The notes under the pieces were generated by a model. That model saw only the letters and a program-made list of their open reading frames with translations. It was not told where the DNA came from and did not search any database. The translations under genes were made by a program, and so were the position numbers. A DNA stretch of 64,000 nt from Flavobacteriaceae bacterium (GTDB lineage: Bacteria > Bacteroidota > Bacteroidia > Flavobacteriales > Flavobacteriaceae), in the NCBI GenBank assembly GCA_016744415.1, contig JADGEL010000004.1:62001-126000 (forward strand). Reading direction: 5' to 3'. Shown piece by piece: positions 18,022 to 27,845 of this stretch; within the stretch, counting starts at the first letter, position 1, and the number at the start of each line of letters is the position of its first letter.

Positions 18022-18492
18022 ATGGCTACAACCAATTTATCATATTACGATAAAACAACAATCCCAAATGCGAAAGACCTTCGATTTGGGATTGTTGTTT
18101 CTGAATGGAATGAAAATATAACAGAGGGTTTATACCAAGGTGCTTTTGATACTTTAAAAGATTGTGGCGCTTTATCAAAAAATATCATTCGAAGTAATGT
18201 ACCTGGAAGTTTTGAATTAATTTTTGGTTGTAAAAAAATGTTAGATACCCAAAAAATCGATGCTGTCATTGCTATAGGCTGTGTTATTCAAGGAGAAACA
18301 AAACATTTTGATTTTGTTTGTGAAGGTGTAACTCAAGGCATTAAAGATTTAAATATTAAATACGATATACCCACTATTTATTGTGTGTTGACAGACAATA
18401 CCATGCAACAATCCATAGACCGGTCTGGTGGTAAACTTGGCAATAAAGGAGTAGAGTCTGCAGTTACTGCTATTAAAATGGCAACCCTTTAA
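18022..18492 (+). CDS. ribH: 6,7-dimethyl-8-ribityllumazine synthase
   Basis: A 156-aa protein with lumazine synthase motifs VVSEWNENITEGL, NVPGSFELIFG, AIGCVIQGETKHFDFV and the C-terminal SGGKLGNKGVES. It condenses 5-amino-6-ribitylaminouracil with 3,4-dihydroxy-2-butanone 4-phosphate in riboflavin synthesis and assembles into 60-mer or smaller shells. The catalytic histidine sits in GETKHFD. No FMN riboswitch is visible in the 66 bp before it. Confidence 0.96.
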   Translation: MATTNLSYYDKTTIPNAKDLRFGIVVSEWNENITEGLYQGAFDTLKDCGALSKNIIRSNVPGSFELIFGCKKMLDTQKIDAVIAIGCVIQGETKHFDFVCEGVTQGIKDLNIKYDIPTIYCVLTDNTMQQSIDRSGGKLGNKGVESAVTAIKMATL

Positions 18493-18609
18493 AAGCAGGA
18501 CGAAGTTAAAAGTACAATTTATAATATTATATTTTTGAGTTTTATCATTTACTTTCCCAAAGTCCTCTTAAATTTATAAACAAAACTTGACCACGTTTCA
18601 ATATTTATG

Positions 18610-18617
18610 TAATTTTG
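18610..18617 (+). promoter_or_regulatory. Candidate -7 box TAATTTTG upstream of the small membrane protein and mutL
   Basis: TAATTTTG fits TAnnTTTG; a TTG at 18587-18589 lies 20 bp upstream. The pair sits in the gap after ribH and can drive the 18647 gene and mutL. Confidence 0.55.
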
Positions 18618-18646
18618 AAACATCACTATTATTTAAGTTTTAATTG

Positions 18647-18934
18647 ATGTTCGGAAAAGCATTTAAATCGCGTAAACACTACGTTTTTGATTACAAGCCT
18701 CGTTATTATAATGAGCAAAAAGAACGTATCGAAAATTTGAAGCTGAAATACAGTGGCAAAGAACCTGAAGCAGATACTACACGAATACATTTTACAAAAA
18801 GCAACTTAAAAAACGAGTGGGTTAAAAACAAACGATTGGCTTCTAACCGTAGCTCTACTATCCGATTAGCAGTTATCATTACCATCTTAGTCGGTATTGC
18901 TGTTTACATTTTAGATTTACATACTTTATTTTAA
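18647..18934 (+). CDS. Small conserved membrane protein between ribH and mutL
   Basis: The start is the ATG at 18647 (MFGKAFKSRKHYVFDYKPRY), 3 bp inside a TTG-initiated frame. The 95-aa protein has a very basic, Tyr-rich N-terminus, a charged middle, and one C-terminal TM segment (IRLAVIITILVGIAVYILDL), so it is probably a tail-anchored inner-membrane protein. I recall similar uncharacterised proteins next to mutL in other Flavobacteriaceae. Its last base overlaps the mutL start (TAATG), implying coupling. Confidence 0.75.
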   Translation: MFGKAFKSRKHYVFDYKPRYYNEQKERIENLKLKYSGKEPEADTTRIHFTKSNLKNEWVKNKRLASNRSSTIRLAVIITILVGIAVYILDLHTLF

Positions 18935-20766
18935 TGTCAGATATCATCCAACTTTTACCTGACCACGTTGCCAATCAAATTGCTGCAGGTGAAGTAGTTC
19001 AACGTCCTGCTTCTGTAGTAAAAGAACTGCTAGAAAATGCTATTGATGCAGATGCAACTTCGATAAAACTATTAATTAAGGATGCTGGTAAAGCTCTCAT
19101 ACAAGTAATTGATAATGGCAAAGGCATGAGCGAAACAGATGCACGTTTGTGCTTTGAACGCCATGCTACTTCTAAAATAAGAACCGCCCAAGATTTATTT
19201 AATATAGAAACAAAAGGTTTTAGAGGCGAAGCTTTAGCATCGATTGCAGCAATTGCACATGTAGAGTTAAAAACGAAACCTGCCCAACAAGAATTAGGAA
19301 CTCATATCAAAATTGAAGGTACAGAAGTAGTATCTCAAGAATTGATTTCAACTCCAAAAGGGACTTCAATTGCGGTTAAAAACTTATTTTACAATATTCC
19401 TGCGAGACGAAATTTTTTAAAATCAAATCAAGTAGAAACCCGACATATTGTTGATGAATTTCAGCGTGTTGCTTTGGTGCACCCTGATATTGAGTTTTCG
19501 ATGTATCACAACGAGAATGAAGTTTATCGATTAAATGATACTAATTTACGACAACGAATTGTTGCCATCCTCGGAAAAAAAACTAATGAAAAATTAGTTC
19601 CTATCAATGAAGAAACAGAGGTTTTAGGCTTAACAGGTTTTGTTTCTAAGCCAGAATTTTCTAAGAAAAAAAGAGGCGAACAATTCTTTTTTGTAAACAA
19701 TCGGTTTATCAAAAGCCCTTATTTGCACCACGCAATTGTAAGTGCTTTTGATGGTTTGTTGGCTTCAGGATTTCACCCTTCATATTTTCTCTATTTAACT
19801 GTACCTACACAAAGTATCGATATCAATATTCACCCTACAAAAACAGAAGTGAAATTTGACAACGAAAAAATTTTATATGCCATTATTCGTTCAACAGTAA
19901 AACATGGATTGGGGCAATACAATGTTGCACCTGCGTTAGACTTTAATCGTGATGCAACTATGGATGTACCTTATGATTTCAAAGAAAAACAATTGAAATC
20001 GGCGCCTACAGTAACTGTTGATAGAAGTTTTAATCCTTTTAAAACTGAGCAACAAAAAGACATAAAGTTTCCGTACAAACGAGAGAAAAGCCAACAATGG
20101 GAAAGCCTGTATGTTGATATCGAAGCACCTAAAACAACTATCAAAAATATTGAAGTTGAATCTGAATTGATTAACAATTCTTTATTTAAAGAAGAACAAT
20201 CTATATCCAAAACGCATCAAATTCACAAAAAATATATTGTGAGTGCTATTAAATCCGGAATCATTTTTATAAATCAAAATTTGGCCCATCAACGAATTTT
20301 ATACGAAGAATACCTGGAGCAGATTACCGTTAATGATACTGCGAGTCAACAGTTATTATTTCCGTTAGAAATTAATTTTAACAACGATGATATTTTGCTA
20401 ATTAAAGAAATTCAATCAGATATAGAAAGCACTGGATTTTTATTCGATAAAATTGAAAATGAATCGCTAGTTGTTAAGGGAATTCCGATTGCAATCTCCG
20501 AAAGTCAGGTTACCATTGTTTTAGAGCAATTACTAGATGATATTAAAAATGAGATACCAGAAACCAGTTTTAGTCAATTAGATGTGATGGCCAAAAGTTT
20601 AGCAAAAAGTTTGGCGATAAAAAATGGTTCAGTCTTATCAAAAGAAGAACAAGAAGATTTGGTTGAACGCTTGTTTTTATGCAAAGAACCAAACCATGCA
20701 CCCAACGGAAAACCTACATTTATATCAATGGAAATAAATGAAATAGATAAAAGATTTGGATTATGA
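18934..20766 (+). CDS. mutL: DNA mismatch repair protein MutL
   Basis: A 610-aa protein with a GHKL ATPase N-terminus: VVKELLENAIDADATSI (motif I), DNGKGM (II), ATSKI and KGFRGEALASIAAIAHV (III). The transducer domain follows to about residue 330, then a linker and a C-terminal dimerisation domain. In the C-terminal domain the endonuclease motif DQHA-X2-E is replaced: residues about 441-455 read FINQNLAHQRILYEE, lacking the D, H and E, while LFLCKEPNHAPNGKPTF is kept. Nicking activity is therefore doubtful. The stop overlaps the next start (ATGA). Confidence 0.95.
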   Translation: MSDIIQLLPDHVANQIAAGEVVQRPASVVKELLENAIDADATSIKLLIKDAGKALIQVIDNGKGMSETDARLCFERHATSKIRTAQDLFNIETKGFRGEALASIAAIAHVELKTKPAQQELGTHIKIEGTEVVSQELISTPKGTSIAVKNLFYNIPARRNFLKSNQVETRHIVDEFQRVALVHPDIEFSMYHNENEVYRLNDTNLRQRIVAILGKKTNEKLVPINEETEVLGLTGFVSKPEFSKKKRGEQFFFVNNRFIKSPYLHHAIVSAFDGLLASGFHPSYFLYLTVPTQSIDINIHPTKTEVKFDNEKILYAIIRSTVKHGLGQYNVAPALDFNRDATMDVPYDFKEKQLKSAPTVTVDRSFNPFKTEQQKDIKFPYKREKSQQWESLYVDIEAPKTTIKNIEVESELINNSLFKEEQSISKTHQIHKKYIVSAIKSGIIFINQNLAHQRILYEEYLEQITVNDTASQQLLFPLEINFNNDDILLIKEIQSDIESTGFLFDKIENESLVVKGIPIAISESQVTIVLEQLLDDIKNEIPETSFSQLDVMAKSLAKSLAIKNGSVLSKEEQEDLVERLFLCKEPNHAPNGKPTFISMEINEIDKRFGL

Positions 20767-21497
20767 TGAATAGGATGACTGATGCAATTAAGCATCTGAT
20801 TATTATAAATGTGGTTGTATTTGCAGCAACCTTTGTATTGAAAATGAACTTTACAGATTCATTGGCACTTTATTTTCCTGAAAATGAAAACTTTGGATTT
20901 TGGCAATTTTTAACGCACATGTTTGTTCATGGAGGCGTAATGCATATTGTATTTAATATGTATGCCTTATGGGCTTTTGGTTCGCCATTAGAACAAATTT
21001 GGGGCAGAAATAAATTCTTGTTTTTCTATTTTTCTGCAGGATTAGGTGCAGGGTTAATTTATACTGCAGTTAATTATTTTCAGTTTAACGGAGTTTACGA
21101 ACAGTTAATTAATATTGGTTTGTCTGGTACTGAAATTCAACAAATTTTAGACACAGGCACTTTTAACGATCAAATCTTAAGCTCAATTACAAATGAGCAA
21201 TTATCAGAATTCTATGCTACATACCATACTCCTGCAGTTGGAGCGTCAGGTGCAGTTTATGGGGTTTTAGTCGCTTTTGGAATGATGTATCCAAATGCAA
21301 AGCTTGCCTTGATATTTTTTCCAGTCCCAATTGCCGCAAAATATTTTATTCCAGTAATGATTTTGGGTGATTTATTCTTCGGAATGACAAAATACTCTGT
21401 TGGTAATGTTGCGCACTTTGCACATATAGGTGGTGCAATTATTGGGTTTATCATTGCCTACTATTGGAAAAAAAATCAATTTAAACGTTGGAATTGA
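20763..21497 (+). CDS. Rhomboid-family intramembrane serine protease (first of tandem pair)
   Basis: A 244-aa, six-to-seven-TM protein. It has the loop-1 WR-like region (HMFVHGGVMHIVFNMYALW), catalytic S162 in GASGAVYG, and H221 in AHFAHIGG. Rhomboids cleave TM segments of substrate proteins within the inner membrane. An insertion of about 45 residues between TM3 and TM4 (about 108-150) precedes the catalytic serine. It is coupled to mutL (ATGA) and to the second rhomboid (TGATG). Substrates are unknown. Confidence 0.9.
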   Translation: MMNRMTDAIKHLIIINVVVFAATFVLKMNFTDSLALYFPENENFGFWQFLTHMFVHGGVMHIVFNMYALWAFGSPLEQIWGRNKFLFFYFSAGLGAGLIYTAVNYFQFNGVYEQLINIGLSGTEIQQILDTGTFNDQILSSITNEQLSEFYATYHTPAVGASGAVYGVLVAFGMMYPNAKLALIFFPVPIAAKYFIPVMILGDLFFGMTKYSVGNVAHFAHIGGAIIGFIIAYYWKKNQFKRWN

Positions 21498-22318
21498 TGA
21501 GCTCTATAGACCGCATAAAACTAGGATTTAAACAAGCTACTATTGTTGAACAAATCATTTACATCAATGTGGTACTATTTATTGTATCGCTTTTTGCAAT
21601 GCCTTTTATCACAAATTGGTTTACATTAAGTTCTAATCTAAATATATTCATTACCAAACCTTGGACATTGATTAGTTATGGTTTTTTTCATGGTGATTTT
21701 CCACATGTGTTATTCAACATGATTTTCTTGTATTATATAGGTGATTTATTTTTACAATTCTTTTCTAAAAAACAATTTGTTAATTATTTTTTCTTGGGAA
21801 TTATTGCGGGTGGAATTGCTTTTTTAGCTATTAATCCAAGTGGTTATTTAATAGGTGCTTCTGCAGGATTGATGGCAATTATTGTTGGGGTTGCAACTAG
21901 AATTCCGACTTATGAAATTAGATTGCGATTGATTGGTGGTGTCAAACTTTGGGTGATTGCCGCTTTTTATGTAGGGCTAAGTATCATCGATTTAAAAGGT
22001 GATAATTTTGGAGGAAACATTGCTCACTTGGGTGGTGCATTGATTGGGGTTATCTACACAAAACAATTAGAAAAAGGAATGGATATTGGCAAGTGGTTTG
22101 AAAATAGTATTGGTTATTTTGCAACTATTTTTAAACCAAAAAAAGCAACTCCGTTCAAAAAAGTGTACAAAAATAAAGATATCAAAAGAAAACCTACACA
22201 CAAAGAATCGAATGCGCGTCAACAAAAAATTGATACTATTTTAGATAAAATTAGCAAATCTGGATATGACGCTTTGAGCAAAGAAGAAAAGGATTTTCTA
22301 TTTAAAGCGGGGAAATAA
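21497..22318 (+). CDS. Rhomboid-family intramembrane serine protease with cytosolic C-terminal tail
   Basis: The start is the ATG at 21497 (MSSIDRIKLGFKQ), which overlaps the preceding stop, rather than a TTG at 21488. The 273-aa protein carries catalytic S122 (IGASAGLMAI) and H177 (NIAHLGGALIG). It ends in a basic tail of about 70 residues (PKKATPFKKVYKNKD...) finishing SKEEKDFLFKAGK. This tail is the C-terminal segment seen in flavobacterial rhomboids and may bind a partner. It is divergent from the first rhomboid and lacks its long TM3-TM4 insertion. Confidence 0.9.
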   Translation: MSSIDRIKLGFKQATIVEQIIYINVVLFIVSLFAMPFITNWFTLSSNLNIFITKPWTLISYGFFHGDFPHVLFNMIFLYYIGDLFLQFFSKKQFVNYFFLGIIAGGIAFLAINPSGYLIGASAGLMAIIVGVATRIPTYEIRLRLIGGVKLWVIAAFYVGLSIIDLKGDNFGGNIAHLGGALIGVIYTKQLEKGMDIGKWFENSIGYFATIFKPKKATPFKKVYKNKDIKRKPTHKESNARQQKIDTILDKISKSGYDALSKEEKDFLFKAGK

Positions 22319-22346
22319 TTAATTAAGGAATATTGAATAGTTAAAT

Positions 22347-23357
22347 ATGAAAAAGCTATCGTGGGTTGATAAATTATTGTTTCTGCTAAATTCATTAGCA
22401 GCAGCAACACTCCTACTCTCAAATTTACTTCCTTATTTATCTCCTAAAACATTTGGTGTCATTGCTGTTTTTAGTTTGGCAGTTCCTCTATTGATTGTAC
22501 TGAATATTTTATTTGTGATTTATTGGGTTATCAAACTTAAAAAACAGTTTTTAGTTTCTACACTTGTTTTGCTAATTGGTTTTAACCAATTAAACCTGCT
22601 CTATAAAATTACGGATAAAGAGGTTTTAATGACTGATGATTTAAAAATTATGAGTTACAATGTCCGGAAATTTAATTTTGATCATAGCATTCAACAAGAC
22701 GGCGTAGATATTAAAATATATGATTTCATTAACCAAACTGATCCTGATATTGCCATATTACAAGAGTTTATCAATTCTAAAGAAATAACTCTTGATTTTA
22801 AATTTAAGTTCATGAATCCATATGTTAAAGGAAAAGCCCGAAACGTAATATATTCAAATTTTGAAATTATTAATTCTGGCGTTATTGACTTTAAAAATAG
22901 TGGCAATGTTGCAATCTTTAGTGACATCGTGATAAAGAAAGATACTGTAAGGCTTTATAATATACATCTTCAGTCTTTAAGAATTCAGTTAAATAAGGAA
23001 AATTTTGGGGAGCAGGATTCGGAACGTTTATTTAAACGAATTCAGTACACTTTTCAAAAACAAATGAATCAAGTAGAAAAAATATTAAATCACGAAAAAT
23101 CTTGTCCTTACAAAACAATCATTGCGGGTGACTTTAACAACACTGCTTTCTCATGGGCATATCACAAAATAAAAGCCGATAAAAATGATTCGTTTGTTGT
23201 AGCCGGTAAAGGGTTTGGAAAATCATACGATTATTTTTTACCTGCAAGAATTGATTTTATTTTAGTAGACCCATCATTTGAAATCAATAATTTTAAAACC
23301 TATGACATTAAATACTCTGACCACTTCCCTATCATGGCTAGGTTAGGAATAAATTAA
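22347..23357 (+). CDS. Endonuclease/exonuclease/phosphatase (EEP) family membrane protein
   Basis: A 336-aa protein: an N-terminal membrane part with three hydrophobic segments (to about residue 90), then an EEP catalytic domain with MSYNVRKFNFD, ILQEF, the His/Asp core IIAGDFNNTAFS and the C-terminal YSDHFPIMARL. The metal-binding N, E, D/N and D-H residues of the DNase I-like fold are all present. Family members hydrolyse nucleic acids, phospholipids or inositol phosphates. The TM anchor places the catalytic domain at the periplasmic side or lumenal face. It follows the second rhomboid by 28 bp. Confidence 0.87.
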   Translation: MKKLSWVDKLLFLLNSLAAATLLLSNLLPYLSPKTFGVIAVFSLAVPLLIVLNILFVIYWVIKLKKQFLVSTLVLLIGFNQLNLLYKITDKEVLMTDDLKIMSYNVRKFNFDHSIQQDGVDIKIYDFINQTDPDIAILQEFINSKEITLDFKFKFMNPYVKGKARNVIYSNFEIINSGVIDFKNSGNVAIFSDIVIKKDTVRLYNIHLQSLRIQLNKENFGEQDSERLFKRIQYTFQKQMNQVEKILNHEKSCPYKTIIAGDFNNTAFSWAYHKIKADKNDSFVVAGKGFGKSYDYFLPARIDFILVDPSFEINNFKTYDIKYSDHFPIMARLGIN

Positions 23358-23456
23358 TTTTATTCAATAAAAATCAAAAGCTAAATTCAATAATATCCCT
23401 ATTTTAGCGTTATAAAAGTACTTAAATTTTAAGGTTTAAGATTATCAAAATTAAAT

Positions 23457-26400
23457 ATGAAGAAAATTACCCCTATTTCCTTTCTATTATTCTTTTTCTT
23501 ATGCGCAACTCTTTTTGCCCAAACACCACCCGTTGCAAATAACGATTCCAATACAACCGAATTAAACACAACCCTATCTGTAGGTGCACCCGGAGTTTTA
23601 GCCAATGATTCTGACGCTGATGGAGATACATTGATCGTTACACAATTTATCATTAATGGTGTTACCTATAATGTAGGTAATACTGCAAATTTACCTCAAG
23701 GTAATTTTACAATGAGCGCTAACGGAGGCTATACTTTTTCGCCAGCAGTTGGGTATATTGGCAACTATCCTATCATAACTTATACGGTTTCTGATGGAAC
23801 AAATACAAGTACTGCATTATTAATCCTAAATATTGTAAACACAACAAATTTTAGCCCCCCTATTGCAAATACAGATGTTGATACAGCCGAAATAAACACA
23901 ACACTAAATGTAAATGCTCCAGGTCTTTTGGCTAATGATACTGATGCTGACGGAGATACACTTTCAATATTATCATTTACAGTAAACGGAACAACATATC
24001 CTGCGGGGTTAACCGCAAATCTTGCCGAAGGAAATTTAACAATCAACCTAGATGGTAGCTACACTTTTGTTCCAACACCCGGATACACTGGTCCTGTGCC
24101 TGATATTAATTATACTATTTATGATGGGCTAAATACCGCAACCGGATTGTTTCTTTTAACTGTAGAGCACATAACCAATCTACTTGATATTGAAGTTCTA
24201 AATAGCTGTAATCAAGGCTATACATTTGATGGTGATTATAAAATAATATATACCGTACGCTTACAAAATACAAGTAACGCAAGAGATTACCATGCTAATA
24301 ATTTAATTAGAGATATTAATTTAACCGATGATTTACAATCTGTTTTTGGAAATGGGTGTGTTACATTAGTAGATCAAATTGGAGTGACAATGGAACCAAC
24401 AATTGACTATGTAAACAATCCGTATCCAGAAGATTGGGATGTAACATCTTTTAATAATGGTTTTGAAAATATCACTTCTATTGAAGTATTTAACACAAAT
24501 GCAATTAACAATAATGTCCTGTATCCTAGACAAAATATCACAGTAACATTCTGTGTCACTTTTGATCCGGTGTGTGACGGTAGACCTAACCCCACACCCT
24601 CAGGTTCAGGAATTGATTTTGATAATATTGCAAATGTAACCTCATCAATTGGTAGTGATACCAGAAATTATTTGCAATCAGATTTTCACATGACCGAGAC
24701 AAGTGTTGCTGCAAACCTCTATGTTCCCGAATCATCACCAGAAGTGAATCCAGATGGTACTTATGATTATGTGAACACAGTAATTATCACTAACGAAGGA
24801 GCTACTACTGCTAACAACATTAATTACAATATGGGCTTGGGTAATTTTATTGATAACGGAATCTTATTTACAGATTTAGTAGTTACACAAGTTTCTGGTC
24901 CTGCAGTAACAGTTAATAATACGTATAATGGAGGTACCGATACTAAATTATTAGCTCTAAATACAAATTTAGCTGCTGGCGAAACCATTATTTTAGAAGT
25001 CTATTATGAAATTGGAACCATCTCATCTATAGATGAAAATTACTTTTCGCAAATGTCAAGAAGTATGACCCAAGGTGGTTTAGATAACTTTGACGAAACA
25101 ATACCCGGTAATTTAAGGCGATTTTCTTTTGTTATTTGGTCTGACGCTCTTGGTAATCATCTAGATAGGTATTATGTTGCTTCCTCTGCTACTCAAATAG
25201 CAACCTCTAATAATCAATGTTCTTGTACAAGTGCCTTTATGCTGTTTAATTTTAGCTCTTCAACTACAGCGTCAAAAACGATAACAAACACTACTGAGGC
25301 TTATAACGGAATTTTAGAACATACCGAAATCACTTTTCAATTATCAATTACAAATACAAGTCCTGCTGTTCAGGTAGAAAGTTTACAATTACAAGATGAC
25401 TTAAATAGTATTTGTGGAGGTAACATTGTCTCAGTGAGTGTACCAACTATTGCAAGTTCAACTGCAATTAGCAACCCTGTTTTAAATCCCAATTATAATG
25501 GTATATCTGATATTAATTTATTTGACGGATTATCTGGTATCATAGAGCCTAACCAAATTATTACTGTAGAATTTACCGTAGTTTTTAATGATGATTGTAT
25601 AGGTATTAATAATACAACATTTACATCTATTGATCCGCTAAATAATATAAACTCCGCATTTGCAAGTGTAAATGTCGATGTGTTTTCTGATAATGACAAT
25701 GACGGAATTACAAACGTTAATGATATTGATGATGATAATGACACTATTCCTGACACACTAGAATACAACTGGCAAGACCCTTTAGCCGATGCAGATTTAG
25801 ATTTTATTCCCAATTATAGAGATTTGAATTTTGGAGCTGATACTAATAGTGATGGCATAGTAGATTTATTTGATTTCGATTTTGATGGTGTCCCAAATCA
25901 TTTTGACTTAGACGATGATAACGACGGAATTTTCGACATTATAGAAGCTAGTAACTCAAATTTAGATACTGATGCTGATGGAATCACAAACTCACCTGTC
26001 GGAATAAATGGATTAGACAATTCAGTAGAAACTAATGATTCCTTTTTTGCAACAATTACGTATTCAATTCCGAATACTGATACTACAGGAAGTGATGACT
26101 ATTTAGACATCGATGCCGATGCAGATGGAATTGTAGACAACATTGAAGCCCAACCAACTGATAGTTATATCGCTCCAAATAATACTACTGATAGTAATGG
26201 AATTGACATCGCATACCTCAGCGGACTAACTCCAGTTGATACAGAATCTGATGGTATTCCTGATTATATTGATACAAATTCTGATGGAGATATTAGAGAC
26301 GATATACTAGAAGGCTGGGATATTGATAGCGATGGAACTCCAGAAACAATACCAACAAATAACGATGCTGACAATGATGGTTTGGATGATGCATTTGACA

Positions 26401-27845
26401 ACAACGATTCGCAAATAAATCCTACAAATGGGCAGATACCAACAGATTTCCCCAATGCAGATAATGCGGCAACTCCTGAAAGAGATTGGCGAGAGCTTAT
26501 AGCAATAGTAGCTATCATTGATAATGTATCAGTTACCGAAGGTGGCGACCTTGTTTTTACCCTTTTACTAACAACGCTAAACAATAATAGTATTTTAATT
26601 CCGAGTGCTACACCAATCGATATTATATTTGATACGAGTGATGGCACCTCAACTTCTCCTACTTATAATATTGCCATTGCACCATTTGATTACAATGCAG
26701 TTGTGGCTGCTCCGATTACAATTCCGCCATTACAAACAAGCATACAGTTTACAGTAACAACATTAGATGATAACATTTATGAATTGGATGAACTGTTAAC
26801 TTTAACAGGAACTATAACATCCAACAATACTATTAACACAAACTTTGAGGGTATCGGAACTATTTTAGATAATGAGGCTGCTCCAAACATTACAATGAAT
26901 GATACTCGTGAAAATGAGGGAGTCGATTTGGTACATACCATTACTATGAGCCACCCAAGTTCTACCCCAACAGATATTAATTTACAAACATCAAATATTA
27001 CAGCGCTGGCCCCTGAAGATTATGCTGCAATTACAGCATTATATTCTATTGATGGAACCATTGATCCTGCAAATCCAAATTTAGATTTTGTTTTTAATAT
27101 CACCACCAATGTTGACAATTTAAACGAACCAGACGAAGAATATTTATCTGTAATTGGGCAAGTAACAAGTAATAATGTCGCAATCCAAGACCTTGACAAA
27201 ACTGGAACTATTTTAGATATTGATCCTGACCCTACCATCATTATCAATGATGATATTGTTGTTGAAGGTGCCCCACTAATTTTTAATATTAGTATGGTCA
27301 ATGCCTCTGGAGAATTGATGCAGAATTATGAGGCAATTGATTTAGCAATCCGAACTAACAATGGTACAGCAACTACTCCTTTAGATTATACAAGTATAAA
27401 TACTTTAACCACAATTCCTGCTTTAGTAGAATCTATCATCATTGAAATAACCACTATTGATGACAACTTAAATGAAGATACAGAGTATATGAATTTGGGT
27501 GTTGGCATTACATCAAACAACGTTACAAATTTCCCTCCATATATTGAAGGGTTAGGAACTATAAAAGACAATGATATTCCCAATTTGTTTTCACCTAATG
27601 GTGATAATCGCAGTGATACTTTTGCAATTGCAGGTTTGCAAGACTTTCCAGAATTCACTTTAGTAATTTATGACAGATGGGGAAGCGAAGTTTATAATTA
27701 CAGCAATAACGGAAATGTAAATCCACTTTGGTGGGATGGAACCTATAATGGGAATCCGGCACCAACTGGGGTCTATTTTTACACCTTAAATTACAATGAT
27801 GGTATTACCAAAACAAAAACAAGTTTTATAGAATTGATTAGATAA
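23457..27845 (+). CDS. Large secreted surface protein with Ig-like, Calx-beta and T9SS type B sorting domains
   Basis: A 1462-aa protein. The signal peptide ends FLCATLFAQ. Two tandem cadherin-like/Big domains follow (PPVANNDSNTTE and PPIANTDVDTAE; each has GVLANDSDADGDT or close). DUF11-like beta repeats span about 235-740, and an Asp-rich Ca-binding thrombospondin-3-like region about 745-1010 (DNDNDGITNVNDIDDDNDT). At least three Calx-beta units lie at about 1015-1370. The gliding motility C-terminal (type B) domain is LFSPNGDNRSDTF ... YDRWGSEVYN ... WWDGTYNGNPAPTGVYFY. It is exported by Sec then by the type IX system and displayed on the surface; an adhesin role is inferred. It is followed directly (TAAATG) by porP/sprF. 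Confidence 0.92.
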   Translation: MKKITPISFLLFFFLCATLFAQTPPVANNDSNTTELNTTLSVGAPGVLANDSDADGDTLIVTQFIINGVTYNVGNTANLPQGNFTMSANGGYTFSPAVGYIGNYPIITYTVSDGTNTSTALLILNIVNTTNFSPPIANTDVDTAEINTTLNVNAPGLLANDTDADGDTLSILSFTVNGTTYPAGLTANLAEGNLTINLDGSYTFVPTPGYTGPVPDINYTIYDGLNTATGLFLLTVEHITNLLDIEVLNSCNQGYTFDGDYKIIYTVRLQNTSNARDYHANNLIRDINLTDDLQSVFGNGCVTLVDQIGVTMEPTIDYVNNPYPEDWDVTSFNNGFENITSIEVFNTNAINNNVLYPRQNITVTFCVTFDPVCDGRPNPTPSGSGIDFDNIANVTSSIGSDTRNYLQSDFHMTETSVAANLYVPESSPEVNPDGTYDYVNTVIITNEGATTANNINYNMGLGNFIDNGILFTDLVVTQVSGPAVTVNNTYNGGTDTKLLALNTNLAAGETIILEVYYEIGTISSIDENYFSQMSRSMTQGGLDNFDETIPGNLRRFSFVIWSDALGNHLDRYYVASSATQIATSNNQCSCTSAFMLFNFSSSTTASKTITNTTEAYNGILEHTEITFQLSITNTSPAVQVESLQLQDDLNSICGGNIVSVSVPTIASSTAISNPVLNPNYNGISDINLFDGLSGIIEPNQIITVEFTVVFNDDCIGINNTTFTSIDPLNNINSAFASVNVDVFSDNDNDGITNVNDIDDDNDTIPDTLEYNWQDPLADADLDFIPNYRDLNFGADTNSDGIVDLFDFDFDGVPNHFDLDDDNDGIFDIIEASNSNLDTDADGITNSPVGINGLDNSVETNDSFFATITYSIPNTDTTGSDDYLDIDADADGIVDNIEAQPTDSYIAPNNTTDSNGIDIAYLSGLTPVDTESDGIPDYIDTNSDGDIRDDILEGWDIDSDGTPETIPTNNDADNDGLDDAFDNNDSQINPTNGQIPTDFPNADNAATPERDWRELIAIVAIIDNVSVTEGGDLVFTLLLTTLNNNSILIPSATPIDIIFDTSDGTSTSPTYNIAIAPFDYNAVVAAPITIPPLQTSIQFTVTTLDDNIYELDELLTLTGTITSNNTINTNFEGIGTILDNEAAPNITMNDTRENEGVDLVHTITMSHPSSTPTDINLQTSNITALAPEDYAAITALYSIDGTIDPANPNLDFVFNITTNVDNLNEPDEEYLSVIGQVTSNNVAIQDLDKTGTILDIDPDPTIIINDDIVVEGAPLIFNISMVNASGELMQNYEAIDLAIRTNNGTATTPLDYTSINTLTTIPALVESIIIEITTIDDNLNEDTEYMNLGVGITSNNVTNFPPYIEGLGTIKDNDIPNLFSPNGDNRSDTFAIAGLQDFPEFTLVIYDRWGSEVYNYSNNGNVNPLWWDGTYNGNPAPTGVYFYTLNYNDGITKTKTSFIELIR

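Noticed and set aside
18493-18646. FMN riboswitch or small RNA near ribH
   Set aside because: No RFN-type conserved blocks; the gap contains only AT-rich sequence and candidate -7 boxes.
25493-27658. Several minus-strand frames of 90-127 aa inside the large T9SS surface protein gene
   Set aside because: They are Ser/Ile-rich antisense readings of repetitive Asp- and Thr-rich codons. No independent support.
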